Source of the DNA: Chitinophaga niabensis
GTDB lineage: Bacteria > Bacteroidota > Bacteroidia > Chitinophagales > Chitinophagaceae
DNA length: 64,000 nt
NCBI RefSeq assembly: GCF_900129465.1
Contig: NZ_FSRA01000002.1
Span: 2,790,001 to 2,854,000, forward strand
Direction: 5' to 3'
Shown here: piece by piece, positions 8,004 through 16,308 of the stretch
How positions within the stretch are numbered: position 1 is the first letter of the stretch
How the letters are laid out: each line of letters opens with the position of its first letter
Translations under genes and position numbers: made by a program
Notes under the pieces: generated by a model
Databases searched by the model: none
What the model saw: the letters and a program-made list of their open reading frames with translations, nothing else
Told to the model about the DNA's origin: nothing

Positions 8004-8918
8004 ATGAAACGGATACTACTATTGCTCCTGACAATTCCGTCCTTCGCATCTGCACAGCTGCGCTGGCACCTCTCCGAAACACATAACCAGGGCCTGCCGG
8101 ATGGCGTGAAGGTATATGAAACAACAGATTCATTAGACGGCAAACCGTTCAGGGCTTTTTACCTGGAGGCAGACCTGAAAGATCCGCAGCTGGAATTCAG
8201 TGTAAGAGAAGGGAAAGGGAAACGTTATACACCTGCGCAGTATGATAGCATCGAAGGGCCCAATGTGATCGCTGTCATGAATACTACCTTTTTCTCCTTC
8301 ACTACCAACAGAAGCCTCAACCTGGTAGTACATGAAGGGAAAGTAGTGGATGTGAACCCCAAATCCGTAAAGAACAAATATTTCACCCGTTCTGCTTTTG
8401 GCCTCGACCGTAAAGGCCGCCCGGACATTGCCTGGGTATATAATGTTGGAAAGAAAGAAGTGCCCTATGCATATGATGTACCCAATACTGGTAAGATAAA
8501 CGGAACGGATACCATCTGGCAACAACCCGGAAAAAGGGGCGCGCATAAATGGAAGATGAAAGAAGCCGTAGGCGGGGGCCCTATCCTCGTGCAGAATGGG
8601 CAGCCTTATATAACCCCGGCTGAAGAAGGTATGGGAGGATCATTACTTCTTTTCCATCCCAGAACGGCGATCGGGTATACGGCAGATCACAAACTGATCA
8701 TGATGGTGATTGAAGGAAGGAATAAAGGAGTAGCAGAAGGTGCTATCTTCCCGCAAATGGCAAAGATCTTTACAGACCTGCATTGTGTGGAAGCCATGAA
8801 TATGGATGGCGGCGGTTCTTCTGCTTTGTTCGTAAACGGAAAGAACACCATCAAAACATCTGATGGATCACAAAGACCGGTACCCGCTGTGTTAATGATC
8901 AAACGAAAAGCACCTTAG
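8004..8918 (+). CDS. Secreted phosphodiester glycosidase (NAGPA/DUF2233) family protein
   Basis: 304 residues with a signal peptide (residues 1-18, ending FASAQ). The mature protein matches the NAGPA-like domain (exopolysaccharide phosphodiester GlcNAcase, formerly DUF2233). Seen are an MNTTFFSF motif near residue 90, a central EAVGGGPILVQNG, HPRTAIGYT, and the hallmark MNMDGGGSSALFVNG near the C-terminus. Family members cleave sugar-phosphodiester links, or act on cell-wall sugars, in the periplasm. The 3' end overlaps the convergent SdpI-like gene by four bases. The exact substrate cannot be read from sequence. Confidence 0.9.
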   Translation: MKRILLLLLTIPSFASAQLRWHLSETHNQGLPDGVKVYETTDSLDGKPFRAFYLEADLKDPQLEFSVREGKGKRYTPAQYDSIEGPNVIAVMNTTFFSFTTNRSLNLVVHEGKVVDVNPKSVKNKYFTRSAFGLDRKGRPDIAWVYNVGKKEVPYAYDVPNTGKINGTDTIWQQPGKRGAHKWKMKEAVGGGPILVQNGQPYITPAEEGMGGSLLLFHPRTAIGYTADHKLIMMVIEGRNKGVAEGAIFPQMAKIFTDLHCVEAMNMDGGGSSALFVNGKNTIKTSDGSQRPVPAVLMIKRKAP

Positions 8919-9316
8919 CCAACATCCACACCATCTTTCTTATCTCCTTTTCGTTCCCCGTCTTCATCAAAGACTTGTAACAGATGCCACTCCGTCATGC
9001 CCGTCATCAGCAACGCGCAGAAAATAACCGGGCAGATGGTGAGGTACAGGAAGGCATCCGTTTGTGTTTTGAACAACAATGCCATTAACAGTCCGAAAGG
9101 GATCAGCACGTAAGCCATGCAACGGGAAAGATAAGCGGCATACTGATTGGCTTCATGCCAGGTTTTCTCATTAATAGTAGAGGAGAAGGTGCGGTAGCCA
9201 TACCAGGCTTTCATACTGCGAGGGGGGTATTTCCGGATCATGAAACCCATGAAGAGGAAGAGCAGTCCTGCTAACAAACTGGCATTACAGAAGGGGCTGT
9301 AGATAATGCTTTGCAT
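8915..9316 (-). CDS. SdpI-family membrane protein
   Basis: 133 residues from the ATG at 9316. Three or four hydrophobic segments are visible (LLAGLLFLFMGFMI, YVLIPFGLLMALLF, ICPVIFCALLMTG). The WYGYRTFSS ... WHEANQYAAYLS stretch is the SdpI/YhfL signature. SdpI confers immunity to the SDP toxin in Bacillus; most homologues have no known role. An upstream ATG at 9331 would add MPRFF, but that codon lies inside the terminator hairpin that ends AsmA, so 9316 is chosen. The 3' end overlaps the convergent glycosidase gene by four bases. Confidence 0.8.
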   Translation of the reverse strand: MQSIIYSPFCNASLLAGLLFLFMGFMIRKYPPRSMKAWYGYRTFSSTINEKTWHEANQYAAYLSRCMAYVLIPFGLLMALLFKTQTDAFLYLTICPVIFCALLMTGMTEWHLLQVFDEDGERKGDKKDGVDVG

Positions 9317-9357
9317 AAAAAAACGTGGCATAACGTATTTACACCGCTATACCACGT
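9317..9357 (-). terminator. Terminator between AsmA and the SdpI-like gene
   Basis: On the minus strand ACGTGGTATAGCG, a nine-base loop and CGTTATGCCACGT form a 13-pair stem (two G-U) followed by T7. It should end the AsmA transcript. Its right arm touches the start of the SdpI gene, so read-through may be needed to express that gene. Confidence 0.8.
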
Positions 9358-9376
9358 CTTTAAAACACTTTTCACG

Positions 9377-9476
9377 ATTGTTTTGTTGAGTTGGCTGATG
9401 CTTTTTTACAATTCACCAGTCCTTCTATTGTTTTGTGGAGTCTGCCGGTGCTTTTTTGCGGTTCAGCAGTCCTTTT
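9377..9476 (-). repeat. 50-bp tandem imperfect duplication of the AsmA gene tail
   Basis: Bases 9427-9476 encode the last codons of the AsmA gene, including GLLNRKKAPADSTK. Bases 9377-9426, immediately downstream of the stop, match them at 40 of 50 positions. In the second copy a reading frame gives KKASANSTKQ, so protein-level similarity is kept, but there is an internal stop. It looks like an old tail duplication or a relic of a second AsmA copy. Confidence 0.75.
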
Positions 9477-12139
9477 AATGTATTATTCAGTGTTTTCTCC
9501 GCAGCTTTCCCTGCATCCTGTAATGGTTTGCCTGATTGGGTACTGTCCTTATTGCCCAGCAGCTGTTTTTTCAATTCATCTTTCACGGCAGAAGCCACTT
9601 CTTTCTTCACCGATTGCAAAGAATCTTTTACAGTGTTCTTAATAGTATCCACTTTATTCTTTACCAATGCCGTAGCCTGATCTTTCAGGTTATTGGCGGC
9701 GTTACCCGCTACTTCTTTCAGATCAGTTTTCAGGGATGGTTTCAGCAAACTTCCACCCATCAGTACATTGAGATAAACCGTATCACTAATGGTAACAGGG
9801 ATGCCTTTATTATTCGCCTGTGTAACCAGGTTGTTCACCAGGCTGTTTCCCTGCTGGCCCAGCAATGCACGGGGCAATGCCAGTTGCATGGTGTAGTCCA
9901 TAGACTGATCAAAACCATGTGAACCACCAATTAACATGTTCATGTTAGAAAGCTTCACACGGAAAGGGTTCACCTTCATGCGCCCGTTCTCAAATGCGAA
10001 ATAGTTCTTGATATCCCTTACAGAAATATCTTTCAGGGAATTCACATTCAATTGCGTAGCCAGTTGGTCCAGCGGAGCGAATTTCTTCAGGAAGCCCTGT
10101 ATCAGCAGCAGGTTACCATCTCCTGTAAGTGTGCTGAGGTCTGGGGACATGTCCTTGCCCAGCTTACCTTTCATCGTCAATTGCGAACTCAGTTTACCAC
10201 TCAGGAATTGTGCGATGGGCATGAGCTTCTGTACTGTATTGAAAGCTTTAAAGGTTTGCTGGATATCCAGTTCCTTTACATCGTAGGTAAGACTGATATC
10301 AGGATGCAGTTTGTCTGTTTTTGTAGAGTAAGTACCATCTACTTTCATGCTTCCCTGCAGCGTATTCCCTTTGATATCCTTCATGGTTACCGTCTGATCG
10401 CTGATCAGCAAAGTACCGGATAACCCGGTGAGGTCTACTTTATCATAATGCACTTTATCAGCCTGGGCCTGTATTGTGAAATCGAGGTTATTGGGAACAG
10501 CAAAAGGAACTGCCGCTGCAGTATCGGCAGGTTTGGCATCCGTACTACCTTCCGTATTGCCGGTAGCCATCCATTTATCAAGATTGATGTTGTCCGCTTT
10601 CAAAGCCAGCCGCCCATTCAGCGCATCGTTGCGGAGTGCGTAAGCCAGCAGGTTATTTACTTCACCGGTTGCGGAGAAATTAGTTCCGAGGTATTGCCCC
10701 ATGAATTCCTGTACCGTTACATTCTTTGGATTGAACTGCATCAGCAGGCTGGATACTTTCACGCCATCAGGATAATCCTTGCTGCTGTAAGCCATGTTAT
10801 TCACCGCCAGTTTTCCGGAGGCGTCGAAGTTTTCATATTGCTGCTTTTCTATGGCACTCATATATCCCCGCGCTTTCAGGTCCGCATCCAGTAATCCGCT
10901 GAGTTTGGTGCCTGCTTCCAGTTTCACGAACTGCATCACTTTGCTGAGGTCCAGTTTACCTTTGGCAGCAGCATCCAGGTAAAGGTCAGATACCGGTGTT
11001 TTTACCATCAGGCGGAGGTCTACAGGGCTTTCATCCATTTCAAGATGAGCCTGTGGTACATCCACGATGGTATGGTCAGGTACACCATCCGGGTTACTAA
11101 CGTTCACGGCTAACTGAATGTTCTTCACCGGCTTAGGCAGGTCAGGATATTGGAAGAAACCATTCTTGATGGTCAGGTGTAATCCATATGCCGGTAATTG
11201 CTCCGGTGTATAGGTACCTTTCACAAAACCTGAAAAGGTAGTGCTGCCACTGGTTTTGATACTGGCAAAGTCCTGGGAGTAAATGGCCGGGATCAGGGAG
11301 AGGATGTCTTTGAAGTCCGTAGAAGGCGCATCGAATTTGATATCCATTTTATAGGTGCTGTCGGTCAGCAGCTGGATAAACCCTTCTGATGCAATCTTCA
11401 GGTTGTTAACTGAGATCTTATCCGTTTTGAAAGCGTAGGTGCTTGTTTTATTGGCGATATTGATATCTGCGAGGATTTCTGCCTTTGCATTAAGCAGGTA
11501 AGGAATGAACCCTTGTGCATAACTAACTGATTCCGCAGTAGTAGTGGTTTGCAGGGTGAATTCATCCTGGGAGAAATCTCCTTTTCCTTTATGGTTCAGC
11601 TGCTCGATGGTCAATGCCATATGTCCCTGGCGGTCAGTGTATTTGATAGTGGCATCCTCAATACTGTATTGCTGCAGGCTGAGGGCAAATTCACTTTGTG
11701 CAGTATCTGCGGGTGCTGTAGCGGAGGTAGTGGTATCAGGTTTAGTGATATCCCAGTTGGCACGGCCTTGTTCATCCACGGTGGCGTAAATGCGGGGCTG
11801 TTGTAATACTACGTTGTAGATATCGATATTATCCCCTTTAATGGCGCTCATGAGGTTCATGGCCAGGTCCAGGCGGCGTACGGCCAGCAGCGTATCTCCT
11901 TCAAAATGATTTACGCCGGTGATGGATAATTCTTCCAGTGCTACCGCTAAGCGGGGAAATCTGCGGAAGAGGCTGATATCCACATCTTTAAAATCTACTT
12001 TGGCATTCAGGTTTTTGTTCAGCTCAGTCTTCAACTTCGCCATGATCTGGCCCTTAAAGAAATAGGGAATAGCGATCAGTAATCCGATTATTACGAGCAA
12101 TGTGATCCCGATACCTTTCAGTACCTTTTTTAACTTCAT
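9425..12139 (-). CDS. AsmA family protein
   Basis: 904 residues from the ATG at 12139 (MKLKKVLKG); an upstream TTG would add seven residues. One N-terminal transmembrane helix (residues 5-25) is followed by the AsmA N-terminal region, with LKTELNKNLNAKVDFKDVDI and RFPRLAVALEELSI, then a long beta-rich body. The AsmA_2-like C-terminal domain includes DGNLLLIQGFLKKF and ISVRDIKNYF. The last 130 residues are low-complexity Lys/Ala/Asp (NLKDQATALVKNKVDTIKNT) and may form an amphipathic helix. AsmA/TamB/YhdP relatives span the periplasm and are implicated in lipid transport to the outer membrane. It stands alone and divergent from trmH. The tail is duplicated just after the stop. Confidence 0.92.
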   Translation of the reverse strand: MKLKKVLKGIGITLLVIIGLLIAIPYFFKGQIMAKLKTELNKNLNAKVDFKDVDISLFRRFPRLAVALEELSITGVNHFEGDTLLAVRRLDLAMNLMSAIKGDNIDIYNVVLQQPRIYATVDEQGRANWDITKPDTTTSATAPADTAQSEFALSLQQYSIEDATIKYTDRQGHMALTIEQLNHKGKGDFSQDEFTLQTTTTAESVSYAQGFIPYLLNAKAEILADINIANKTSTYAFKTDKISVNNLKIASEGFIQLLTDSTYKMDIKFDAPSTDFKDILSLIPAIYSQDFASIKTSGSTTFSGFVKGTYTPEQLPAYGLHLTIKNGFFQYPDLPKPVKNIQLAVNVSNPDGVPDHTIVDVPQAHLEMDESPVDLRLMVKTPVSDLYLDAAAKGKLDLSKVMQFVKLEAGTKLSGLLDADLKARGYMSAIEKQQYENFDASGKLAVNNMAYSSKDYPDGVKVSSLLMQFNPKNVTVQEFMGQYLGTNFSATGEVNNLLAYALRNDALNGRLALKADNINLDKWMATGNTEGSTDAKPADTAAAVPFAVPNNLDFTIQAQADKVHYDKVDLTGLSGTLLISDQTVTMKDIKGNTLQGSMKVDGTYSTKTDKLHPDISLTYDVKELDIQQTFKAFNTVQKLMPIAQFLSGKLSSQLTMKGKLGKDMSPDLSTLTGDGNLLLIQGFLKKFAPLDQLATQLNVNSLKDISVRDIKNYFAFENGRMKVNPFRVKLSNMNMLIGGSHGFDQSMDYTMQLALPRALLGQQGNSLVNNLVTQANNKGIPVTISDTVYLNVLMGGSLLKPSLKTDLKEVAGNAANNLKDQATALVKNKVDTIKNTVKDSLQSVKKEVASAVKDELKKQLLGNKDSTQSGKPLQDAGKAAEKTLNNTLKGLLNRKKAPADSTKQ

Positions 12140-12203
12140 AGGATGCTTTTTATTAAACAATGTCTAAAGATAGCAAATCACCCCACCTAAACTTAATTTC
12201 TGT

Positions 12204-12211
12204 TAATTTTG
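12204..12211 (+). promoter_or_regulatory. Probable trmH-operon -7 element TAATTTTG
   Basis: A perfect TAnnTTTG match 17 bases before the trmH ATG in the short divergent gap. A -33 element is not evident. Confidence 0.45.
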
Positions 12212-12227
12212 CCATTAAATTAACAAC

Positions 12228-12824
12228 ATGACGCCGGAAAGGAAAGAAAGGCTCTTATCAGTATTAAACAAACGGCAGGCCAATCTGACAGTGGTATTGG
12301 AAAACGTGGAAGACCCGCATAATATTTCAGCCGCCATGCGCACCTGCGATGCCGTTGGTATCCAGGATATGTATGTACTGACTAACAAAACACCCCGCCG
12401 CCATTGGGGAAGAAGAAGTTCTTCCAGTGCGGACAAGTGGCTGACCATCCATCAGTACACGGATGTAAATGAACTCTTTGCCGTATTGCGCCAGCGATTC
12501 GATAAAATATATACCACCCATCTTTCTTCAGATGCCGTAAGCCTCTATGAACTGGATTTTACCGGTTCTGTGGCTTTAGTATTCGGTAGTGAGCATTATG
12601 GGATCAGCGAAGAAACCCGTGCCCTGGCAGACGGGAATTTTATTATTCCCATGCAGGGGATCATCCGTTCCCTGAATATCTCTGTGGCTTGTGCTATCAG
12701 CATCTATGAAGCCATGCGCCAGAAAATGGCGGCCGGCCATTATGAACAGCCCAGTTTGCCTGCAGCACAGCGGGAAATGTTGTTAAACGAATGGGGATTT
12801 AAAGAAGAAGACCTTACAACATGA
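12228..12824 (+). CDS. trmH: tRNA (guanosine-2'-O-)-methyltransferase, SpoU/TrmH family
   Basis: 198 residues. The three SPOUT motifs are clear: ENVEDPHNISAAMRTCDAVG (motif 1), ALVFGSEHYGIS (motif 2) and IPMQGIIRSLNISVACAISI (motif 3), which together form the SAM-binding knot. The short N-terminal extension TPERKERLLSVLNKRQANL and C-terminal helix match TrmH, which methylates the ribose of G18 in tRNA, rather than rRNA-directed RlmB, which has an L30e-like domain missing here. It is first in a three-gene coupled operon: its stop overlaps the start of the thioredoxin-like gene. Confidence 0.9.
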   Translation: MTPERKERLLSVLNKRQANLTVVLENVEDPHNISAAMRTCDAVGIQDMYVLTNKTPRRHWGRRSSSSADKWLTIHQYTDVNELFAVLRQRFDKIYTTHLSSDAVSLYELDFTGSVALVFGSEHYGISEETRALADGNFIIPMQGIIRSLNISVACAISIYEAMRQKMAAGHYEQPSLPAAQREMLLNEWGFKEEDLTT

Positions 12825-13285
12825 AAAAGCTTTTACCTGTTTTATTATTTTTTTGCCTTCCCGCCTTTTCGTTTTCGCAGGAAGTGACGCGTATTAAAGC
12901 CTCCGACCTGGATCAATTGATGCAGTATAAAGATAGCCCTGTAGTGATCAATCTCTGGGCCACCTGGTGCGGGCCCTGCATTAAGGAAATGCCTCATTTT
13001 GTAAAACAGGCGGCGAAATTCCCGCAGGTGAAATTTGTTTTCCTGAGCCTTGATATGAAGGATGCGTATCCCGCACAGATCACCAAGTTTGCACGCAGGC
13101 ATAAGATCCGTTCTTCCCTTGTATGGCTGGATGAATCTAACGCCAATAAATATGCGGCAAAGATTGATCCGCGTTGGGAAGGAAGTATACCTGCTACTAT
13201 TTTTATTAATAAAGGAGGATACAGGAAATTTGTGGAGGGGATGATAAAGGAAGAGGAATTGATCAAAGAACTGCGCTCCCTATGA
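12821..13285 (+). CDS. Secreted TlpA/ResA-type thioredoxin-like protein
   Basis: 154 residues. The signal peptide covers residues 1-20 (ending FSFSQ). A single thioredoxin fold follows with the active site NLWATWCGPC (Cys50, Cys53), the AlkC-like central SLDMKDAYPAQITKF and the cis-proline in SIPATIFINKGG. It would act as a periplasmic thiol oxidoreductase. The start overlaps trmH by four bases and its stop overlaps the next gene by four bases, so all three are translationally coupled. The partner protein is not known. Confidence 0.92.
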   Translation: MKKLLPVLLFFCLPAFSFSQEVTRIKASDLDQLMQYKDSPVVINLWATWCGPCIKEMPHFVKQAAKFPQVKFVFLSLDMKDAYPAQITKFARRHKIRSSLVWLDESNANKYAAKIDPRWEGSIPATIFINKGGYRKFVEGMIKEEELIKELRSL

Positions 13286-13776
13286 AAATGCGCGATTACC
13301 TTCAGCAGAAGAAGTCTGAAAACTACCAGGACGCAGAAGCCAGGGGTTTGCTGAAAGCTGGTGCCGTAGCAATACTTCTTTCTAAAAAATTCAATACAAA
13401 GATATCTGCGAAAGAGTTGATCCCCTTTGCCCAGGAATGGCATCATGCAGGTATATTCAAAGTGGGAGACCGGCTGAAGGGGAAAAGGGTTTATTTCTTT
13501 CATCCTTCTCAGGTAGAAGATATCCCTTTGGAAAAGATCCTGCAGAACAGGACGCCTGTGGTCGTAAAAGATATCGTGCAGGGCTGGTACCCCCAATTCT
13601 TCAAAATGACAGATCCGGTTACCCGCAGAACATCTTCCAAACCGTTTCTGGGCATCTATAAGGGCCCGGCTAATAAAGCCCCGAAGGGTTTCAAATCATT
13701 GAATGAAGAGCAGTTGGCAAGTGCGGAGAAACAGCGGGGGAGGGCTTTGAAACCTTTTGAGGATTGTGTATTTTAA
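13282..13776 (+). CDS. Conserved-looking protein of unknown function coupled to the thioredoxin gene
   Basis: 164 residues, basic, with no signal peptide, membrane segment or recognised domain. Noted features are an N-terminal helical region, GDRLKGKRVYFFHPSQ, VVVKDIVQGWYPQFFKMTD and a C-terminal ALKPFEDCVF. The start overlaps the thioredoxin-like stop (ATGA). The last 50 or so bases and the following sequence reappear in altered form at 15926-15977, on the far side of the RHS fragment, which suggests the accessory island entered by or after duplication of this tail. No function can be assigned. Confidence 0.75.
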   Translation: MKMRDYLQQKKSENYQDAEARGLLKAGAVAILLSKKFNTKISAKELIPFAQEWHHAGIFKVGDRLKGKRVYFFHPSQVEDIPLEKILQNRTPVVVKDIVQGWYPQFFKMTDPVTRRTSSKPFLGIYKGPANKAPKGFKSLNEEQLASAEKQRGRALKPFEDCVF

Positions 13777-13802
13777 GTGATGCTGAAATAAATAATAGCA
13801 CT

Positions 13803-14065
13803 ATGAAGATCCTGCTTAGTTTGTTTCTTTTTTTGACCCATTTCAGGCAGGACAAATTATTGCTGATCCAACTATTGAAACAGTTCAGCTTAAGCATAGT
13901 GGTAAAGGACGGTTTGGTGAAGCAGGCTGGTTAGCTAATGAAGACGAACAAGGGTTAGATAAGAGTAAAATCACAACGAATACAAATAATAGTGTTAATC
14001 ATTCTATTCATTCATTTATGAGCGATATTTCAAAATTAGCGGAAGGTACATTACAAGTGGGATGG
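13803..14065 (+). pseudogene. Frameshifted small secreted protein
   Basis: An ATG at 13803 begins a signal-like sequence MKILLSLFLFLTHF, but that frame ends after 43 codons. A one-base shift at the T7 run or at the following CATTTCAGG restores an open frame to a TAA at 14063-14065, encoding QAGQIIADPTIETVQ and GRFGEAGWLANEDEQG. The two halves together look like a signal peptide plus a short mature protein. It could be a decayed gene, a slippage-controlled one, or a sequencing error. It marks the start of the AT-rich accessory island. Confidence 0.5.
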
Positions 14066-14089
14066 TAAAAATTGGATAAAACAATAGTT

Positions 14090-14680
14090 ATGGTAATCGT
14101 CAGAAAATTAGCATATATTTTATTTTTTTCGTATTGTCTCTTAAACTCCTCCTGTGGGGAAGTAAGGCTTAAACGTTTTACACCAAAGGAGTTTGTAAAC
14201 AATGTAAATGTTCCTAGGGCACAGTATATAAGAGACAGTATTCAAATACAAGACACATTAAAAAGTTATTTAAAAGAACATCGATATTCATTTTATTCTA
14301 AAGAATATTTTGACTCAACGCAAATTATCATTGATACTATTATTTATGATAATTCGCACAAAAAGTTTATAGTTTTTGTTATGGTTAAGAACCCAACAAA
14401 TAGGCAAGTTCAGCCGAATAGTAATTGGTATTTTGACGCGACATCTTATATCGGAGCCAAAAGCGGTGAAGATATTAGATTAGCTTGGGTTGGGCCTAAT
14501 TTTAGTAATGCAGTCAACCAATCAGAATTATCAAATATTATAAGAAGTGCCTATTTTACGGAGTTTGCAACCTCCGACACCATTGGGAACAATATGTACA
14601 AGTATAATATGAACGATACTCGCTTTTGGCAGTCATCTATATGGGAGAAAATAAACAAAGTGAGCGGTGAAAGCCGCTAG
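14090..14680 (+). CDS. Small lipoprotein of unknown function in the accessory island
   Basis: 196 residues from the ATG at 14090; an in-frame TTG 18 bases upstream is less likely. The N-terminus has a hydrophobic stretch (LAYILFFSYCLLNSSC) ending in a lipobox-like Cys. The mature part is rich in Asn, Tyr and Ser, with a KFIVFVMVKNPTNRQVQP strand and WYFDATSYIGAKSG. Base composition is clearly more AT-rich than the flanking housekeeping genes. It precedes the RHS fragment. It may be part of the toxin locus, but nothing proves this. Confidence 0.65.
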   Translation: MVIVRKLAYILFFSYCLLNSSCGEVRLKRFTPKEFVNNVNVPRAQYIRDSIQIQDTLKSYLKEHRYSFYSKEYFDSTQIIIDTIIYDNSHKKFIVFVMVKNPTNRQVQPNSNWYFDATSYIGAKSGEDIRLAWVGPNFSNAVNQSELSNIIRSAYFTEFATSDTIGNNMYKYNMNDTRFWQSSIWEKINKVSGESR

Positions 14681-14761
14681 TAGAGATGTATTATTATCAG
14701 TGGTTATTATGTTATCATGTTGAGTTTGGGAAATTCTCATGAAAGCATGAAGGAAGTATTG

Positions 14762-15233
14762 ATATTGGTCAGAAATAATAAAGCTACAACATAATGAGTT
14801 CAGCAATAGCAGTGGTTTAGAGTGGTATGACTATGGAGCAAGGATGCAAGACCCTCAGATAGGTAGATGGCATGTGGTTGATCCTCTTAGTGAGATATCA
14901 AGAAGATGGAATCCATATAATTACGCTGCTAATAATCCTATACGCTTCATCGACCCTGATGGCATGAGCATAGAAGATTCGCAGAATCAGGAAGGTAAAA
15001 AGGATTTTCAGGATTTTTTGAGAAATGAAAGAGATAGGCAAGTTGGGAGAATGGTCCTAACTAAAAGGACTCCTCAGCCGGATAGGAAAGGACTTATAGT
15101 ACAAGCAAATCAGGGCAACCTCAGGAAACTGCCAGAGGCGATGAAAGCTTATCGTGAATTAATTAAAAAGGTTCCTGATCCAGCAAGAACACAAGCAATT
15201 AGGGAAAAGATACTGGATCTACTGCTTAAATAA
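14762..15233 (+). pseudogene. 3' fragment of an RHS-repeat toxin (core plus tip), N-terminus missing
   Basis: An open frame with no start near its beginning encodes LQHNEFSNSSGLEWYDYGAR, then QDPQIGRWHVVDPLSE and YNYAANNPIRFIDPDGM, the standard RHS repeat-associated core motif. About 88 residues after the DPDG motif form a basic, helical tip domain without recognised family. The thousand or more residues expected upstream are absent, and a TGA lies just before the frame. The first ATG (14844) is inside the core, so the gene is a truncated relic or a displaced tip cassette. A separate ORF begins nine bases after its stop, as immunity genes do. Confidence 0.85.
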
Positions 15234-15242
15234 AATTTTGGT

Positions 15243-15710
15243 ATGCTGATAGTTCACTTTCTCCGGGATATGTTCAAGCTATACTATGTTGCCAACATGG
15301 TAGATTCTGATGGGCTTAACATCAATGATGTGGTTTATAGAAAAGAATTAAACTCAAAAGATAATGAGGGGTTTATAGGTTTTTTTGATTGGCTCAGGGC
15401 AGATGAGAGTATAATCGTAGGCATTCGAATTTGTTATTTTGAAAACCAGCCATACAATGAACTATTGAGACATCTTCCATATATACGCCCTACTTTTGAT
15501 GGTAAATGCATGGAGTTGTTGTTTGGAGAAAATACTTACAATCCAGACCTTAGCGGTGATCAGGATTTTACTAACAATTATGTATTCAAATCAAAAGGTG
15601 GTGATTACTTATTTACATTTGGATTAGATCACTTGACGGATAAAGAACTCAGCAGCCTGTTAAAGTATTGTGAAGCATTGAATAGAGACAGTTTGCAAAC
15701 AGGGCATTAG
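15243..15710 (+). CDS. Candidate immunity protein for the RHS tip
   Basis: 155 residues, acidic overall, with no signal or membrane helix, so probably cytoplasmic. It begins nine bases after the RHS tip, the usual place for a cognate immunity gene. An alternative start at Met11 (MFKLYYVANM, 15273) would give 145 residues. Motifs such as GFFDWLRADESIIVGIRICY and PTFDGKCMELLFGE do not match a family I can name. The immunity role is inferred only from position and size. Confidence 0.6.
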   Translation: MLIVHFLRDMFKLYYVANMVDSDGLNINDVVYRKELNSKDNEGFIGFFDWLRADESIIVGIRICYFENQPYNELLRHLPYIRPTFDGKCMELLFGENTYNPDLSGDQDFTNNYVFKSKGGDYLFTFGLDHLTDKELSSLLKYCEALNRDSLQTGH

Positions 15711-15977
15711 TAAGACGATATTAATTAATATCATAATTTCATAAAGCCCCCACAGTTTGCGGGCCCTTATCGTTTACTGGTTATGCGCTTTTTTACTTTA
15801 AAATCTCTGAATGCCGTATCTGGGGGGAGGGATAAATTTTCTAGTCTCTCAGGCAGTTGGGAAATATCTTCCAGGGGTTAAGGCACCTGTTTATCCGGGT
15901 CCATTTTTGTTTTACCGGAGAGGAATTTGAAACCTTTTTTGAAGATTGCGGATTCTAATAGCCGTACTAGGAAATAG
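15711..15977. other. Intergenic region with a palindrome and a duplicated gene tail
   Basis: Seven bases after the immunity-like stop there is a perfect 16-bp palindrome, GATATTAATTAATATC (15717-15732). A weak hairpin GCCC..GGGC follows near 15746-15764. From 15926 the sequence resembles the end of the 13282-13776 gene, including TTTGAAACCTTTT and GATTG, but with frameshifting differences. No convincing ORF is present. Confidence 0.55.
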
Positions 15978-16265
15978 ATGAATAAAGTTTGTTCCTTTTA
16001 TCAACATATACTTATGGATTTTTTAATAAAAGGCATCCTGGCTATACTATTGAATGCAATAGTCTTTTTTGGATTGCAGTTCATTAGCGAGGTTTTACAT
16101 TTTACTTTTATCGGAAAGTATTCGGAAAATATCTCACTGGTTTTTGTTGTTGCTCAAATTGCTATGGTAGTGATCATTTATTGGGGAAAATGGGCTGTAA
16201 AGGATTTGTATGTAGTGCTGTTAAGTATAATTCTGGTGTTAGTGTTATATTTTCTGGACCGTTAG
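15978..16265 (+). CDS. Small three-helix membrane protein
   Basis: 95 residues; about 83 if started at the internal ATG 16014 (MDFLIKGILAILLN). Three hydrophobic segments are visible: GILAILLNAIVFFGLQF, ISLVFVVAQIAMVVIIYW and LYVVLLSIILVLVLYFL, ending in DR. No family is recognised. It lies in the accessory island with its own likely promoter region. Such small membrane proteins are common in toxin-immunity arrays, which is the only hint of function. Confidence 0.55.
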   Translation: MNKVCSFYQHILMDFLIKGILAILLNAIVFFGLQFISEVLHFTFIGKYSENISLVFVVAQIAMVVIIYWGKWAVKDLYVVLLSIILVLVLYFLDR

Positions 16266-16308
16266 ATTACTGGGAAATATATCTCTTGATTAATCACTAT
16301 ATAGCTAT

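Noticed and set aside
14072..14089. TTG start for the 14090-14680 lipoprotein
   Set aside because: It only adds six non-signal residues; the ATG at 14090 starts directly before the signal.
15717..15732. 16-bp palindrome as an integration site
   Set aside because: GATATTAATTAATATC is AT-rich and short, with no integrase or matching copy elsewhere in the window.
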